DNA of 64,000 nt from Streptomyces humicola (GTDB lineage: Bacteria; Actinomycetota; Actinomycetes; Streptomycetales; Streptomycetaceae), in contig NZ_JANFNG010000016.1 in the NCBI RefSeq assembly GCF_024436035.1, positions 62,001 through 126,000 of the forward strand, written 5' to 3'. Position numbers and translations under genes: made by a program. Of the stretch, positions 28,494 through 36,040 are shown piece after piece (positions within the stretch are counted from its first letter, which is position 1; each line of letters starts with the position of its first letter). The notes beneath the pieces are model-generated. The model did no database searches and was not told the DNA's origin. It saw only the letters and a program-made list of their open reading frames with translations.

Positions 28494-30050
28494 ATGACCC
28501 AGGACTCCAGGACCGGTGCGGCGACGGAGACCGCGATCTCGTCAACTCCGTCCCCCCGCACCCCGATGACGCAGGCCCCGCAGCCCGTGCCGGCCACGCC
28601 GGGCGGGGGCCCGGCAGCCGGCGCGGGTACCGGAACAGGCGCCGCGGGTGCCGGTGCGGCCGGTCGCAAGCTGTCCGCACGGCGCCGCAGGGAAGTCGTC
28701 GCCGTGCTGATGTTCAGCGGCGGACCGATCTTCGAAAGCTCCATCCCACTCTCCGTCTTCGGCGTCGACCGCCAGGACGCCGGTGTCCCCCGTTACCGGC
28801 TCCTGGTGTGCGCGGGCGAGGACGGACCGCTGCGTACGACGGGCGGGCTCGAACTCACCGCGCCCTACGGCCTCGAAGCGCTCAGCAGAGCAGGCACCGT
28901 CGTCGTGCCGGCCTGGCGCTCGATCTCCCAGCCGCCGCCCGCATCCGCCCTGGGTGCGCTGCGCCGCGCCCATGAGGAGGGCGCGAGAATCATCGGCCTG
29001 TGCACAGGCGCGTTCGTGCTCGCCGCCGCCGGCCTGCTGGACGGGCGGCCGGCGACCACGCATTGGATGTACGCCCCGACGCTGGCCAAGCGCTATCCGT
29101 CGGTCCACGTCGACCCGCGCGAGCTGTTCGTCGACGACGGCGACATCCTCACCTCCGCCGGTACGGCCGCGGGCATCGACCTGTGCCTGCACGTCGTGCG
29201 GACCGACCACGGCGCCGAGGTCGCCACTGCGCTCGCCCGCCGCCTCGTCGTGCCTCCGCGCCGCAGCGGCGGCCAGGAGCGCTTCCTCGACCGTTCATTA
29301 CCGGAGGAGATCGGCGGCGACCCCCTCGCTGAGGTTGTCGCCTGGGCGCTGGAACACCTCCACGAGCAGTTCGACGTGGAGACGCTCGCAGCGCGCGCCT
29401 ACATGAGCCGCCGGACCTTCGACCGTCGTTTCCGGTCGCTGACCGGCAGCGCTCCGCTGCAGTGGCTGATCACCCAGCGGGTGCTGCAGGCACAGCGGCT
29501 GCTGGAGACCTCGGACTACTCGGTGGACGAGGTCGCGGCACGGTGCGGCTTCCGCTCTCCGGTCGCCCTGCGCGGGCACTTCCGGCGGCAGCTGGGGGCA
29601 TCCCCCGCCTCATACCGCACCGCCTTCCGGGCCCGCAGACCCTCCGATCCGGTGGAACGCACGGAACGGGAACGGGAACGGCTGGAGCGCGGCGACCGAG
29701 GCGACCGAGGCGACCGAGGCGACCGAGGCGACCGAGGCGAGGGGACCGAACGCGAGCCGAGAGCCGATCGCCTGCCGCACCCGCGCAGGCCGGCCACCTC
29801 GCCGCCGGGCGGCGATGCGCCCGACCCCGGGAGAACGGCGAAGCCGGAGTCGGACGCCTACGCTCCGCGCCTGCCCGAGCAGCACGGCCGCGCCGACAGC
29901 ACCGACCCCTTCGGCGCTCCGGGCCTGACGCGGCTGCGCGGCGATCGGGGAGGCCGGACCGCGCTGCGTCCCGGCACTTCGGCAGCCACCTCCGCCGGCA
30001 CCTCTCGCAGCACGGCTATGCCAGGTCAGCGCGATCGCCCCGTAGGGTGA
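28494..30050 (+). CDS. adpA: AdpA/BldH pleiotropic developmental regulator, TTA-containing
   Basis: A 518-residue AraC-family activator of morphological development and secondary metabolism. An N-terminal DJ-1/PfpI-like dimerisation domain (about 68-240) has [40 protein letters not shown] and [20 protein letters not shown]. The AraC domain (about 285-380) has [40 protein letters not shown] and [14 protein letters not shown]. Codon 269, between the domains, is TTA (29298-29300), so translation should need bldA tRNA. Known AdpA proteins have about 400 residues; here there is an extra N-terminal tail of about 45 residues and a low-complexity tail of about 125 with five GDR repeats. ATG 28494 was chosen for its GAGGGGGG site. 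Confidence 0.96.
   Translation: MTQDSRTGAATETAISSTPSPRTPMTQAPQPVPATPGGGPAAGAGTGTGAAGAGAAGRKLSARRRREVVAVLMFSGGPIFESSIPLSVFGVDRQDAGVPRYRLLVCAGEDGPLRTTGGLELTAPYGLEALSRAGTVVVPAWRSISQPPPASALGALRRAHEEGARIIGLCTGAFVLAAAGLLDGRPATTHWMYAPTLAKRYPSVHVDPRELFVDDGDILTSAGTAAGIDLCLHVVRTDHGAEVATALARRLVVPPRRSGGQERFLDRSLPEEIGGDPLAEVVAWALEHLHEQFDVETLAARAYMSRRTFDRRFRSLTGSAPLQWLITQRVLQAQRLLETSDYSVDEVAARCGFRSPVALRGHFRRQLGASPASYRTAFRARRPSDPVERTERERERLERGDRGDRGDRGDRGDRGEGTEREPRADRLPHPRRPATSPPGGDAPDPGRTAKPESDAYAPRLPEQHGRADSTDPFGAPGLTRLRGDRGGRTALRPGTSAATSAGTSRSTAMPGQRDRPVG
29691..29735 (+). repeat. Five copies of a 9-bp unit encoding GDR in adpA
   Basis: GGCGACCGA is repeated five times without interruption and encodes (GDR)5 in the C-terminal tail of AdpA. 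Unit length is a multiple of three, so copy number can change without loss of frame. Confidence 0.9.
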
Positions 30051-30055
30051 GACAT

Positions 30056-30676
30056 ATGAACGACCGCATGGTGTGGATCGACTGCGAAATGACCGGGCTC
30101 TCGCTTCGGCATGACGCACTGATCGAGGTGGCCGCCCTCGTAACCGATTCGGAGCTCAACATCCTGGGCGATGGTGTGGACATCGTTATCAAACCGCCCG
30201 CGGAGGCGCTCGAAACCATGCCGGAGGTGGTGCGTGACATGCACACCACCTCCGGCCTGCTCGACGAGCTGCCCGGCGGCACAACCCTGGCCGAGGCCGA
30301 GAAGGAGGTGCTCGACTACGTCCGCACGTTTGTGAAGGAGCCGCGCAAGGCCCCGCTGTGCGGGAACTCTGTCGGCACGGACCGGGGCTTCCTCGCCCGC
30401 GACATGCCCTCCCTCGAACAGCACCTGCACTACCGGATCGTGGACGTGTCCTCGATCAAGGAGCTGTCGCGGCGCTGGTATCCACGCGCCTATTTCAACG
30501 CGCCGCAGAAGAACGGCAACCACCGTGCGCTCGCCGACATCCGGGAGAGCATCGCCGAGCTGCGCTACTACCGGGAGGCCGTCTTCGTCCCGCCGCCGGG
30601 TCCCGATACCGAGACGGTGCGGGCGATCGCGGCGAAGTACGTGCTCCCCGCCGAAGCCGACCAGCCGCGGGGCTGA
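30056..30676 (+). CDS. orn: Oligoribonuclease
   Basis: A 206-residue DEDDh 3'-5' exoribonuclease that degrades di- to pentanucleotides, including pGpG from c-di-GMP turnover. Motifs: [20 protein letters not shown] (Asp and Glu of Exo I), [20 protein letters not shown] (Exo II Asp) and [20 protein letters not shown] (Exo III His and Asp). It starts 5 bp after the adpA stop, as in S. griseus and S. coelicolor, where ornA lies behind adpA and affects growth and aerial mycelium. Loss of adpA translation at the TTA codon may affect it by polarity. Confidence 0.96.
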   Translation: MNDRMVWIDCEMTGLSLRHDALIEVAALVTDSELNILGDGVDIVIKPPAEALETMPEVVRDMHTTSGLLDELPGGTTLAEAEKEVLDYVRTFVKEPRKAPLCGNSVGTDRGFLARDMPSLEQHLHYRIVDVSSIKELSRRWYPRAYFNAPQKNGNHRALADIRESIAELRYYREAVFVPPPGPDTETVRAIAAKYVLPAEADQPRG

Positions 30677-30802
30677 TCGCTTCGGCAGCCGGAGAGGCGC
30701 GGCGCGCCCGTTATGCCCCGGCAACGGCTGGAGCGAGCACGCAGGAAAACCCTGTATGCTTCTTCTCGGCCGGTGCGGAAGGCGACGAAAGCGCCGGTCG
30801 TG

Positions 30803-30875
30803 GTGGGTGTAGCTCAGCTGGTAGAGCACCTGGTTGTGGTCCAGGATGTCGCGGGTTCGAGTCCCGTCACTCACC
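30803..30875 (+). tRNA. tRNA-His (GTG anticodon)
   Basis: A 73-nt cloverleaf: acceptor GTGGGTG pairs with CACTCAC (30868-30874), D-arm AGCTCAGCTGGTAGAGC, anticodon arm CCTGGTTGTGGTCCAGG with GTG, T-arm CGGGTTCGAGTCCCG. Base 30802 is G, which fits the G-1 of tRNA-His opposite C73 (30875). CCA is not encoded. A possible -10 (TATGCT, 30755-30760) lies upstream. Confidence 0.97.
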
Positions 30876-30883
30876 CTGCACCA

Positions 30884-30920
30884 TCAAGCCCCTGACCTGC
30901 AGTAATGGTCAGGGGCTTGA
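30884..30920 (+). terminator. Terminator hairpin after tRNA-His
   Basis: TCAAGCCCCTGACC (30884-30897) and GGTCAGGGGCTTGA (30907-30920) form a perfect 14-bp stem with a 9-nt loop, 8 bp after the tRNA. Confidence 0.9.
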
Positions 30921-30948
30921 TTCATGTCCGGCCAGCGAGGAGGGGACC

Positions 30949-31608
30949 GTGTCCGAGGGGACCGGAAGGACCGGAGATTCCGGCGAGACCGCGGAGCTCG
31001 TCGAGATCACGTCCGAGGCGGAGCTGCGCGAGCTGATCAGCGAGCCGCTGCCGCGGGCCTGGGAGAAGACGCGCCCCACGCTGCATGCGCTGGACGTGCA
31101 GTGGCTGGAGGCGTCCCCGTTCTGCCTGGTGGCGACGTCGGCGGCGGACGGGACGTGCGACGTGTCGCCCAAGGGCGACCCGGACGGTCTCGCACTGGTG
31201 CTGGATGAGAAGACCATCGCGGTCCCGGAGCGCCCGGGCAACCGCCGCGCCGACGGCTTCCGCAATGTGCTGTCCAACCCGCACGTCGGCCTGATCTTCT
31301 TCGTGCCCGGCCGCGGCGACACGCTGCGGATCAACGGCCGGGCACGGCTGGTGCGCGAGGCCCCGTTCTTCGACCGGATGGTGGTGCGCGGCCACCGTCC
31401 GGCCGTTGCGCTGCTGGTGGACATCGAGGAGGTGTTCCACCACTGCTCGAAGGCGTTCCTGCGGTCCTCCCTGTGGAGGCCGGAGACCTGGCACCCGGAC
31501 GCACTGCCGTCGCGGGCGCGCATCTCCAAGGCGCTGGAGCGCCGGGACAACTCGCTGGAAGAGCTGGAGCACTACTACGGGCCGTCCTATGAGGCGAATC
31601 TCTACTAG
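30949..31608 (+). CDS. Pyridoxamine 5'-phosphate oxidase-fold protein (MSMEG_1061-type)
   Basis: A 219-residue flavin- or F420-binding split-barrel protein from GTG 30949 with a strong GAGGAGGGG ribosome site. Characteristic stretches are FCLVATSAADGTCDVSPKGD, LVLDEKTIAVPERPGNRRAD, GFRNVLSNPHVGLIFFVPGR, GDTLRINGRARLV and VEEVFHHCSKAFLRSSLWRP-like IEEVFHHCSKAFLRSSLW. This matches a subgroup often named pyridoxamine-phosphate oxidase family (MSMEG_1061). The N-terminal 30 residues are poorly conserved and acidic. Substrate unknown; it stands alone between the tRNA terminator and a convergent hydrolase gene. Confidence 0.85.
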   Translation: MSEGTGRTGDSGETAELVEITSEAELRELISEPLPRAWEKTRPTLHALDVQWLEASPFCLVATSAADGTCDVSPKGDPDGLALVLDEKTIAVPERPGNRRADGFRNVLSNPHVGLIFFVPGRGDTLRINGRARLVREAPFFDRMVVRGHRPAVALLVDIEEVFHHCSKAFLRSSLWRPETWHPDALPSRARISKALERRDNSLEELEHYYGPSYEANLY

Positions 31609-31611
31609 AGG

Positions 31612-31639
31612 ACTGGAGGCACTGGAGGCACTGGAGGCG
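31612..31639. repeat. Triplicated 9-bp unit behind the PNPOx-like gene
   Basis: ACTGGAGGC is repeated three times in the 39-bp gap between two convergent genes. No function is apparent; it is not a terminator hairpin. Confidence 0.75.
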
Positions 31640-31647
31640 ATGAGAAC

Positions 31648-32694
31648 TCAGTCGGTGTCCACCGCGCGCACGGCGATCCGCGCGGCCTGCTGGACGCGCC
31701 CGATCCCCTCGTCCCAGCTGATGTTGCCGTTGGAGAGCACGACGACCAGCATCGCGTGCCCGTCGTATGTCACCCGGCCGATGCTGTTGACATCCCACAG
31801 TCCCGTGTCGGACCGCATCAGCCAGCCGTTCTTCAGCGCGCTGACCGTGGCACGGTCGGCCGCCGCCGAGACACCCCACGCCTGGTCGGGCTCGACGTGA
31901 CCCATCAGCTGCATCAGGTACTTCCGGCGGCCGGCGCTCAGCACCGATTTGGGGCCGAAGACGGATCGGAGCAGGGCCAGTTGGTCCGCGGCTGTGGTCC
32001 GTGTGAGCCCCCACCAGTGGCCCGCGCCGCCTCGCGTGGAACGCAGCCCGAGTCGGCGGTTGACGGCGTTGAGCGCGCGCGCCCCGCCGATCCTGCGCCA
32101 CAGGGCGGTCGCCGCCGTGTTGTCGCTCCGCTCGATCATCGCCGCTGCGTAGCGGCGCTCACGCGCGGTCAGGTTGCGCCCGGCCCGCTGGGCCTGGAGG
32201 AGCAGCGCCGTCAGGATGTCGACCTTGACGATGCTGGCGGTGTCGTACGCGCCGTGGCCATACAGGCCGCTGCTTCTGGTGGCGGTGTCGTAGACGGCGA
32301 CGGACAGCCCCGCCCCGTCGGCGTCGAGGGGGGCGAGGTCATGGGCGAGTTCCGGGCTCACGTCGCGGGGCTGCTCGTCCTTGCCGCTGTCATCGCCGCC
32401 GTCCGGCCCATCCGGCGCGCCCTCACCCGGAGCCGCGCTGTCGCCGGTCGCCTCACCTCGGACCGCGGGCCTGCGCATCAGGCCTGGGATGCCGATGCTG
32501 TACGGGAGGGTGCCGGCCGGCGGCATCGTGATGGCGCGCGGAGGCGCGCCGCGCTGCTGCGTCGGCGCATTGACCGCGGCACTGCACACCAGCACAGCGA
32601 CCGAGACGAACGCGCTCAGGCGGCGGGTACGCCGACGGGTGCGCGCCGCGGTCCGCTCCCCGGATGGCGATTCGCCGGGTTTGTACCATCCCAT
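31648..32694 (-). CDS. Secreted/anchored class A beta-lactamase-like serine hydrolase
   Basis: A 348-residue protein with an Arg-rich N-terminus, a hydrophobic segment (about 26-43) and a Gly/Asp/Pro-rich stretch (about 80-110) before the catalytic domain. The active-site set is SIVK (SxxK nucleophile in YDTASIVKVDIL), SDN (MIERSDNTAATAL) and KNG (SALKNGWLMRS) in place of KTG. The Glu-bearing omega loop is not obvious. Actinobacterial proteins of this type are extracellular serine hydrolases of unclear substrate rather than proven beta-lactamases. It is convergent with the PNPOx-like gene and divergent from chorismate mutase. Confidence 0.85.
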   Translation of the reverse strand: MGWYKPGESPSGERTAARTRRRTRRLSAFVSVAVLVCSAAVNAPTQQRGAPPRAITMPPAGTLPYSIGIPGLMRRPAVRGEATGDSAAPGEGAPDGPDGGDDSGKDEQPRDVSPELAHDLAPLDADGAGLSVAVYDTATRSSGLYGHGAYDTASIVKVDILTALLLQAQRAGRNLTARERRYAAAMIERSDNTAATALWRRIGGARALNAVNRRLGLRSTRGGAGHWWGLTRTTAADQLALLRSVFGPKSVLSAGRRKYLMQLMGHVEPDQAWGVSAAADRATVSALKNGWLMRSDTGLWDVNSIGRVTYDGHAMLVVVLSNGNISWDEGIGRVQQAARIAVRAVDTD

Positions 32695-32882
32695 GGGCCG
32701 GACGCTAGCAAGCGGATCGGCTCCGACTGTGCGACGTGGTCGACACCACGGGCGGATCTCCCTAACTTTGCCCGGATGGCTTCACGTTCCGGATGATGTC
32801 TAGGGTTGGTCCCCCGCATCGGAACACCGGGGCGGACCGATGGACCGAGGGACTGCAAGAGCGAGAGAGGCGGAGGCATCGC

Positions 32883-33233
32883 ATGGCGGGCGAGCAGGGT
32901 GCCGATCAGGCGGCACACACCCCTGACGTGGAGGAGTCGGCCCGGCAGGAGCTGCTGCGGCTGCGTGCCAGCATCGACAACCTTGACGCGGCACTCGTAC
33001 ACCTGCTCGCCGAGCGGTTCAAGTGCACGCAGGCCGTCGGGCGGCTCAAGGCGGTCCACGAGCTGCCCCCCGCGGACCCGGCGCGCGAGATCGCCCAGAT
33101 CGCGCGGCTGCGGCGGCTGGCGGAGGACGCGCACCTCGATCCGGCCTTCGCCGAGAAATTCTTGAACTTCATCATCGACGAGGTCATCCGCAACCATAAG
33201 GCGATCGCGCAGGAGCAGCAGGCTCGGCCGTAG
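32883..33233 (+). CDS. Chorismate mutase (AroQ type)
   Basis: A 116-residue all-helical protein from ATG 32883, with GGAGG 7 nt upstream. The AroQ pattern is LLRLRASIDNLDAALVHLLA, ERFKCTQAVGRLKAVHELPP, ADPAREIAQIARLRRLAEDA and FAEKFLNFIIDEVIRNHKAI, giving the conserved Arg, Lys, Arg, Asp/Glu and Gln-like positions of the active site. It converts chorismate to prephenate for Phe and Tyr synthesis. The last 50 bp overlap the 3' end of the antiporter gene on the other strand. Confidence 0.93.
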   Translation: MAGEQGADQAAHTPDVEESARQELLRLRASIDNLDAALVHLLAERFKCTQAVGRLKAVHELPPADPAREIAQIARLRRLAEDAHLDPAFAEKFLNFIIDEVIRNHKAIAQEQQARP

Positions 33234-34410
33234 TGCCGGAACTCCCCTCGTCGGCCGGGCAGTCACGGCGGCCTGCGGACAGCGGGAAGACGACGACGGA
33301 GACCAGGCCCGCCACCACCAGTGCGGCGGCTGCGCCCGGAGTCATGCGGTCGTCGCTCAGTGCGAGCGTCGTGACCACCACGACCAGCGGCAGCGCCGTG
33401 GCCGCGTCGAGCGCAAGTACCGCGCGCTCGCGCACCCGCAGTCCGCGCGGCGCGAACAGCGCGACCGGTCCGCCGCGTACGACGAGGAAGAGCAGGACGA
33501 AGAGGGGGACGAGCGCGAGCGACCGGAGGCTGCCGCCCAGCGCCCCCAGGTCGATGTCGACTCCGGTCACGACGTAGAGGAAGGGGACGAGGAAGCCGTA
33601 GCCGATGGCCTCGATCGTGCGCGGCAGGACCGGGTCGGCGCCGAGCACCCGGCGGGCAGCCACCCCGATGGCGAACGCCCCCAACAGCACGTCGAGGCCC
33701 GCCACTTGGGAGACCCAGACCATCGCGGCGAGCGGCAGCACCACCCAGCGCACGGCCGTAGGCCCGTCGATCTCGCGCCCGCGGCCTTCACGCGCGCGCA
33801 CCGCCCCGCGCGGCCGCATCGCCCACACCACCGTTGCGACGGTCACCGCGGCGATCGACGCGCCCACAGCCCCGCCCACCATCACCGCCAGTGCGACGAC
33901 CGGCCCGGTCACGCCCGCGGCAGCGCCCGACACTGCCGCCTCCCGCAAGCGGCCGCAGCGCGCGGGCAGCGCCGCCGACCCCAGCCCCAGCCCCAGCCCC
34001 AGCCCCAGCCCCAGCCCGGTCGTCGTCAGCGCCACGCCCACCATCGCGCCCTCGCCGAACCGCCCGCCGCGCAACAGCACACCGGCGCCGAGGCCAAGCG
34101 CCAGCGCCACCAGCCACGACCAGCCCGCACGCCGCAGCGCGTTGCCGCCGACCGCCGTGACGTCGGTCCCGACGCCGAAGCCCGTGAGGAAGATCAGCGC
34201 GGCTAGACCGGCGTGGGCCAGTACGTCCAGCACCTCGCTGTCCCACACCCACGCCAGCACACCTGGGCCCACCACCATCCCCAGGGCGATCTCGACGACC
34301 GCGGCCGGCACCGCCACCCGGCCTCGTCCCAGCCGCTTCAGTGCGGAGACGGCCAAGGACGACAGGACCGCGATACCGGCGATCAGGACAAGCGACCAGG
34401 ATTGCGACAT
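33184..34410 (-). CDS. Cation:proton antiporter (CPA2/KefB-like)
   Basis: A 408-residue membrane protein with about 12 hydrophobic segments, starting MSQSWSLVLIAGIAVLSSLA. Recognisable family stretches are VPAAVVEIALGMVVGPGVL, GLAALIFLTGFGVGTDVTAV, LDVLLGAFAIGVAARRVLGA and YGFLVPFLYVVTGVDIDLGA, close to the Na+/H+ exchanger transmembrane domain (core Asp in FLVPFLYVVTGVDIDL). Six copies of a 6-bp unit (33979-34014) add a (LG)n run inside one helix. The C-terminal 28 residues are hydrophilic and encoded antisense to the end of chorismate mutase. No TrkA-N domain is attached. The ion is not evident. Confidence 0.85.
   Translation of the reverse strand: MSQSWSLVLIAGIAVLSSLAVSALKRLGRGRVAVPAAVVEIALGMVVGPGVLAWVWDSEVLDVLAHAGLAALIFLTGFGVGTDVTAVGGNALRRAGWSWLVALALGLGAGVLLRGGRFGEGAMVGVALTTTGLGLGLGLGLGLGSAALPARCGRLREAAVSGAAAGVTGPVVALAVMVGGAVGASIAAVTVATVVWAMRPRGAVRAREGRGREIDGPTAVRWVVLPLAAMVWVSQVAGLDVLLGAFAIGVAARRVLGADPVLPRTIEAIGYGFLVPFLYVVTGVDIDLGALGGSLRSLALVPLFVLLFLVVRGGPVALFAPRGLRVRERAVLALDAATALPLVVVVTTLALSDDRMTPGAAAALVVAGLVSVVVFPLSAGRRDCPADEGSSGTTAEPAAPARSPYGCG
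33979..34014. repeat. Six tandem CCCCAG units inside the antiporter gene
   Basis: Six uninterrupted 6-bp copies encode an alternating Leu-Gly run on the minus strand. Copy-number change would lengthen or shorten a transmembrane helix by two residues without changing frame. Confidence 0.9.
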
Positions 34411-34487
34411 ATCGGCTATCTACCACGTATCGCCGCCGGTCGCTGCCCTTCGCGTGCCGCGTGCCACGCGCCTTGTGCGGCAACGCC

Positions 34488-34528
34488 CGATGCCCCGGCC
34501 GAGGAGGGGACTCCCGGCCGGGGCATCG
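34488..34528 (-). terminator. Terminator of the chitinase gene
   Basis: CGATGCCCCGGCC (34488-34500) and GGCCGGGGCATCG (34516-34528) form a perfect 13-bp stem with a 15-nt loop, 38 bp after the GH18 stop. Confidence 0.88.
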
Positions 34529-34565
34529 GCTGCGGTGCAGTTGCAGCCGAAGGAAGCGTCAGTCG

Positions 34566-35645
34566 TCAGCCCGTGTACGCCTTGAAGGCGTCGGCGAAGG
34601 CGTTCGCACTCTGCACGATCGAGCTGCAGGTGGGGTCGGCGTAGTTCTTGGCGCCTCCCGAGCACTGCTTGTCGCGCGCGGCGGACCACATCGACAGCCA
34701 CGCAAGCCCCTTGGACTTGGCGAAGTCGGCGAGCTTCGCCGCATCGGCGACCGTGAACGTCTCGGAGCTCACGTCGTTGACACCGATCATCGGGGTCACC
34801 GCGATCCTCTTCCACGCATCCGCGTCGGAAATCCCCAGTGCGCTCTTGACCTGGCCCTCCGTGGCGGTGGCCGCCTGGATCGCGTACTGGCCCATGTCAC
34901 CGCTGTAGGACGAGCCGTAGTCCATCGCCATGATGTTGACGGCGCCGATGGTCACGCCGTTGCTCTTCGCATTGGCGATCAGGTTGGTGCCGTCGGAGGT
35001 GAGACCGGTCGGCATCACGGGGAGCGTGAAGGAGACGTCCAGTCCCGGGTGGCTCTTCTGCAGCTGCGCGATGGCCTGCGCGCGGCGGGTGTTGGCGGCC
35101 GCGTCGGAGATGGCGCCGCCCTCGATGTCGAAGTCCACCTTCGTCAGCTTGTACTGGTCGATCACCTTGCCGTAGGCGGCCGCCAGGTCGGAGGCGGACG
35201 AGCAGGCCTGGGCCAGTTCGGTGCCGTTGGCGCCGCCGAACGAGACACGCACGTCGCCGCCGGCGGAGCGCAGCGCACTGATCTGGTTGGCCGTCGGGTT
35301 GCTGCCGAGGGCGGTCATGCCGCCCCACTCCGGGGCACAGCCGCCGCCCGCCGTGATGAAGGCCAGATTGAACTGCTTGACGCCGGTGTCCTTCTGGGTT
35401 GCCGTCAGGTCGTACGCCGGGTAGAGCGAGGTGTCGACGTACGGCGAGAAGCCGGCGTTCGACGCGCTGTCGCTGCCAGTGCCGGAGGCGGAGTTCGTCG
35501 TCGACGAGGAGGAGGCGGCGGAGGTCCCGTTCGCCATCGCCGAGCCTGCGAGGGTGGCCGTGGTGCCGGTGACCGCGACGGCCGCGACGATGCCGCCGAT
35601 CATCTTGACCTTGCGGCTGGTACGACGGCGGTGCGTGCTGCTCAT
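34566..35645 (-). CDS. Secreted GH18 chitinase-like glycoside hydrolase
   Basis: A 359-residue secreted protein. Signal peptide: RRRTSRK then a hydrophobic stretch and ALA-like SAMANG, cleavage near residue 39, followed by a Ser/Thr/Asn-rich linker (40-62) and the GH18 domain. Key motifs are VRVSFGGANG (SxGG) and TKVDFDIEGG (DxxDxDxE-type, catalytic Glu at the end), plus VNIMAMDYGSS and LAWLSMWSAARD in the C-terminal strands. It should cleave chitin or related beta-1,4-GlcNAc polymers. A DasR-box-like sequence lies about 90 bp upstream. A broken relative follows at 35858-36008 on the same strand, upstream of this gene. Confidence 0.93.
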   Translation of the reverse strand: MSSTHRRRTSRKVKMIGGIVAAVAVTGTTATLAGSAMANGTSAASSSSTTNSASGTGSDSASNAGFSPYVDTSLYPAYDLTATQKDTGVKQFNLAFITAGGGCAPEWGGMTALGSNPTANQISALRSAGGDVRVSFGGANGTELAQACSSASDLAAAYGKVIDQYKLTKVDFDIEGGAISDAAANTRRAQAIAQLQKSHPGLDVSFTLPVMPTGLTSDGTNLIANAKSNGVTIGAVNIMAMDYGSSYSGDMGQYAIQAATATEGQVKSALGISDADAWKRIAVTPMIGVNDVSSETFTVADAAKLADFAKSKGLAWLSMWSAARDKQCSGGAKNYADPTCSSIVQSANAFADAFKAYTG

Positions 35646-35727
35646 GCGTTGCCTACCTGAAGTCGGGGTCTGGGGACGGCAAGCACGCTAGCGGCTTCGA
35701 AACGGACAAAGTTCCTGATAGGGACGG

Positions 35728-35739
35728 TGGTTGAGACCT
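35728..35739 (-). promoter_or_regulatory. DasR-responsive-element-like site upstream of chitinase
   Basis: On the coding strand the sequence reads AGGTCTCAACCA, which fits the core of the dre consensus ACTGGTCTAGACCACT at GGTCT and ACCA. It lies 83-94 bp before the chitinase start. DasR controls chitin and GlcNAc genes in Streptomyces. The match is partial. Confidence 0.5.
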
Positions 35740-35785
35740 TTATGGACCGCTTAAGGACCCGATCGGAGACGGTTAAAGCGAATGC

Positions 35786-35810
35786 CCCGGCCAGGATCCA
35801 CCCGGCCGGG
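35786..35810 (-). terminator. Hairpin between the GH18 relic and the active chitinase
   Basis: CCCGGCC (35786-35792) and GGCCGGG (35804-35810) form a 7-bp stem with an 11-nt loop. The flanking AATGCCCCGGCC resembles the terminator of the intact chitinase (GATGCCCCGGCC), as if the relic kept its own terminator. Confidence 0.6.
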
Positions 35811-35857
35811 ACGTAGCGCTTGTGTGCGCTCGTGTGCGCTTGTGAAACCGCGGGGCG

Positions 35858-36008
35858 TCAGCCCGTGTACGCCTTGAAAGCGTCGGCGAAGGCGTTCGCA
35901 CTCTGCACGATGGAGCTGCAGTTGTCAGCGGCGTAGGACTGGGCGCGTGAGACGAGCCGTAGTCCTTCGCCGTGATGTTGACCGCGCCGATGGTCACGCC
36001 GTTGATGG
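35858..36008 (-). pseudogene. Remnant of a second GH18 chitinase gene
   Basis: Two pieces of the intact chitinase reappear here. 35858-35925 encodes CSSIVQSANAFADAFKAYTG and the same stop. 35955-36008 encodes NGVTIGAVNITAKDYGSS, compared with NGVTIGAVNIMAMDYGSS in the intact gene. About 110 codons between these blocks and the whole N-terminal part are missing, and the frame changes between them. The differences show an old paralogue rather than a fresh duplication. Confidence 0.85.
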
Positions 36009-36040
36009 GATGGGGGACGGTGAATCGTTCCAAGGCGGGC

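Noticed and set aside
31648-32694. A true beta-lactamase
   Set aside because: SxxK, SDN and KNG are present but the omega-loop Glu is not evident and the protein has a long linker; a cell-wall-related serine hydrolase is as likely.
33979-34014. Possible CRISPR or other array because of regular repeats
   Set aside because: Units of 6 bp without spacers are simple tandem repeats in a coding region. No CRISPR repeat-spacer structure exists in the window despite the Cas4-like nuclease.
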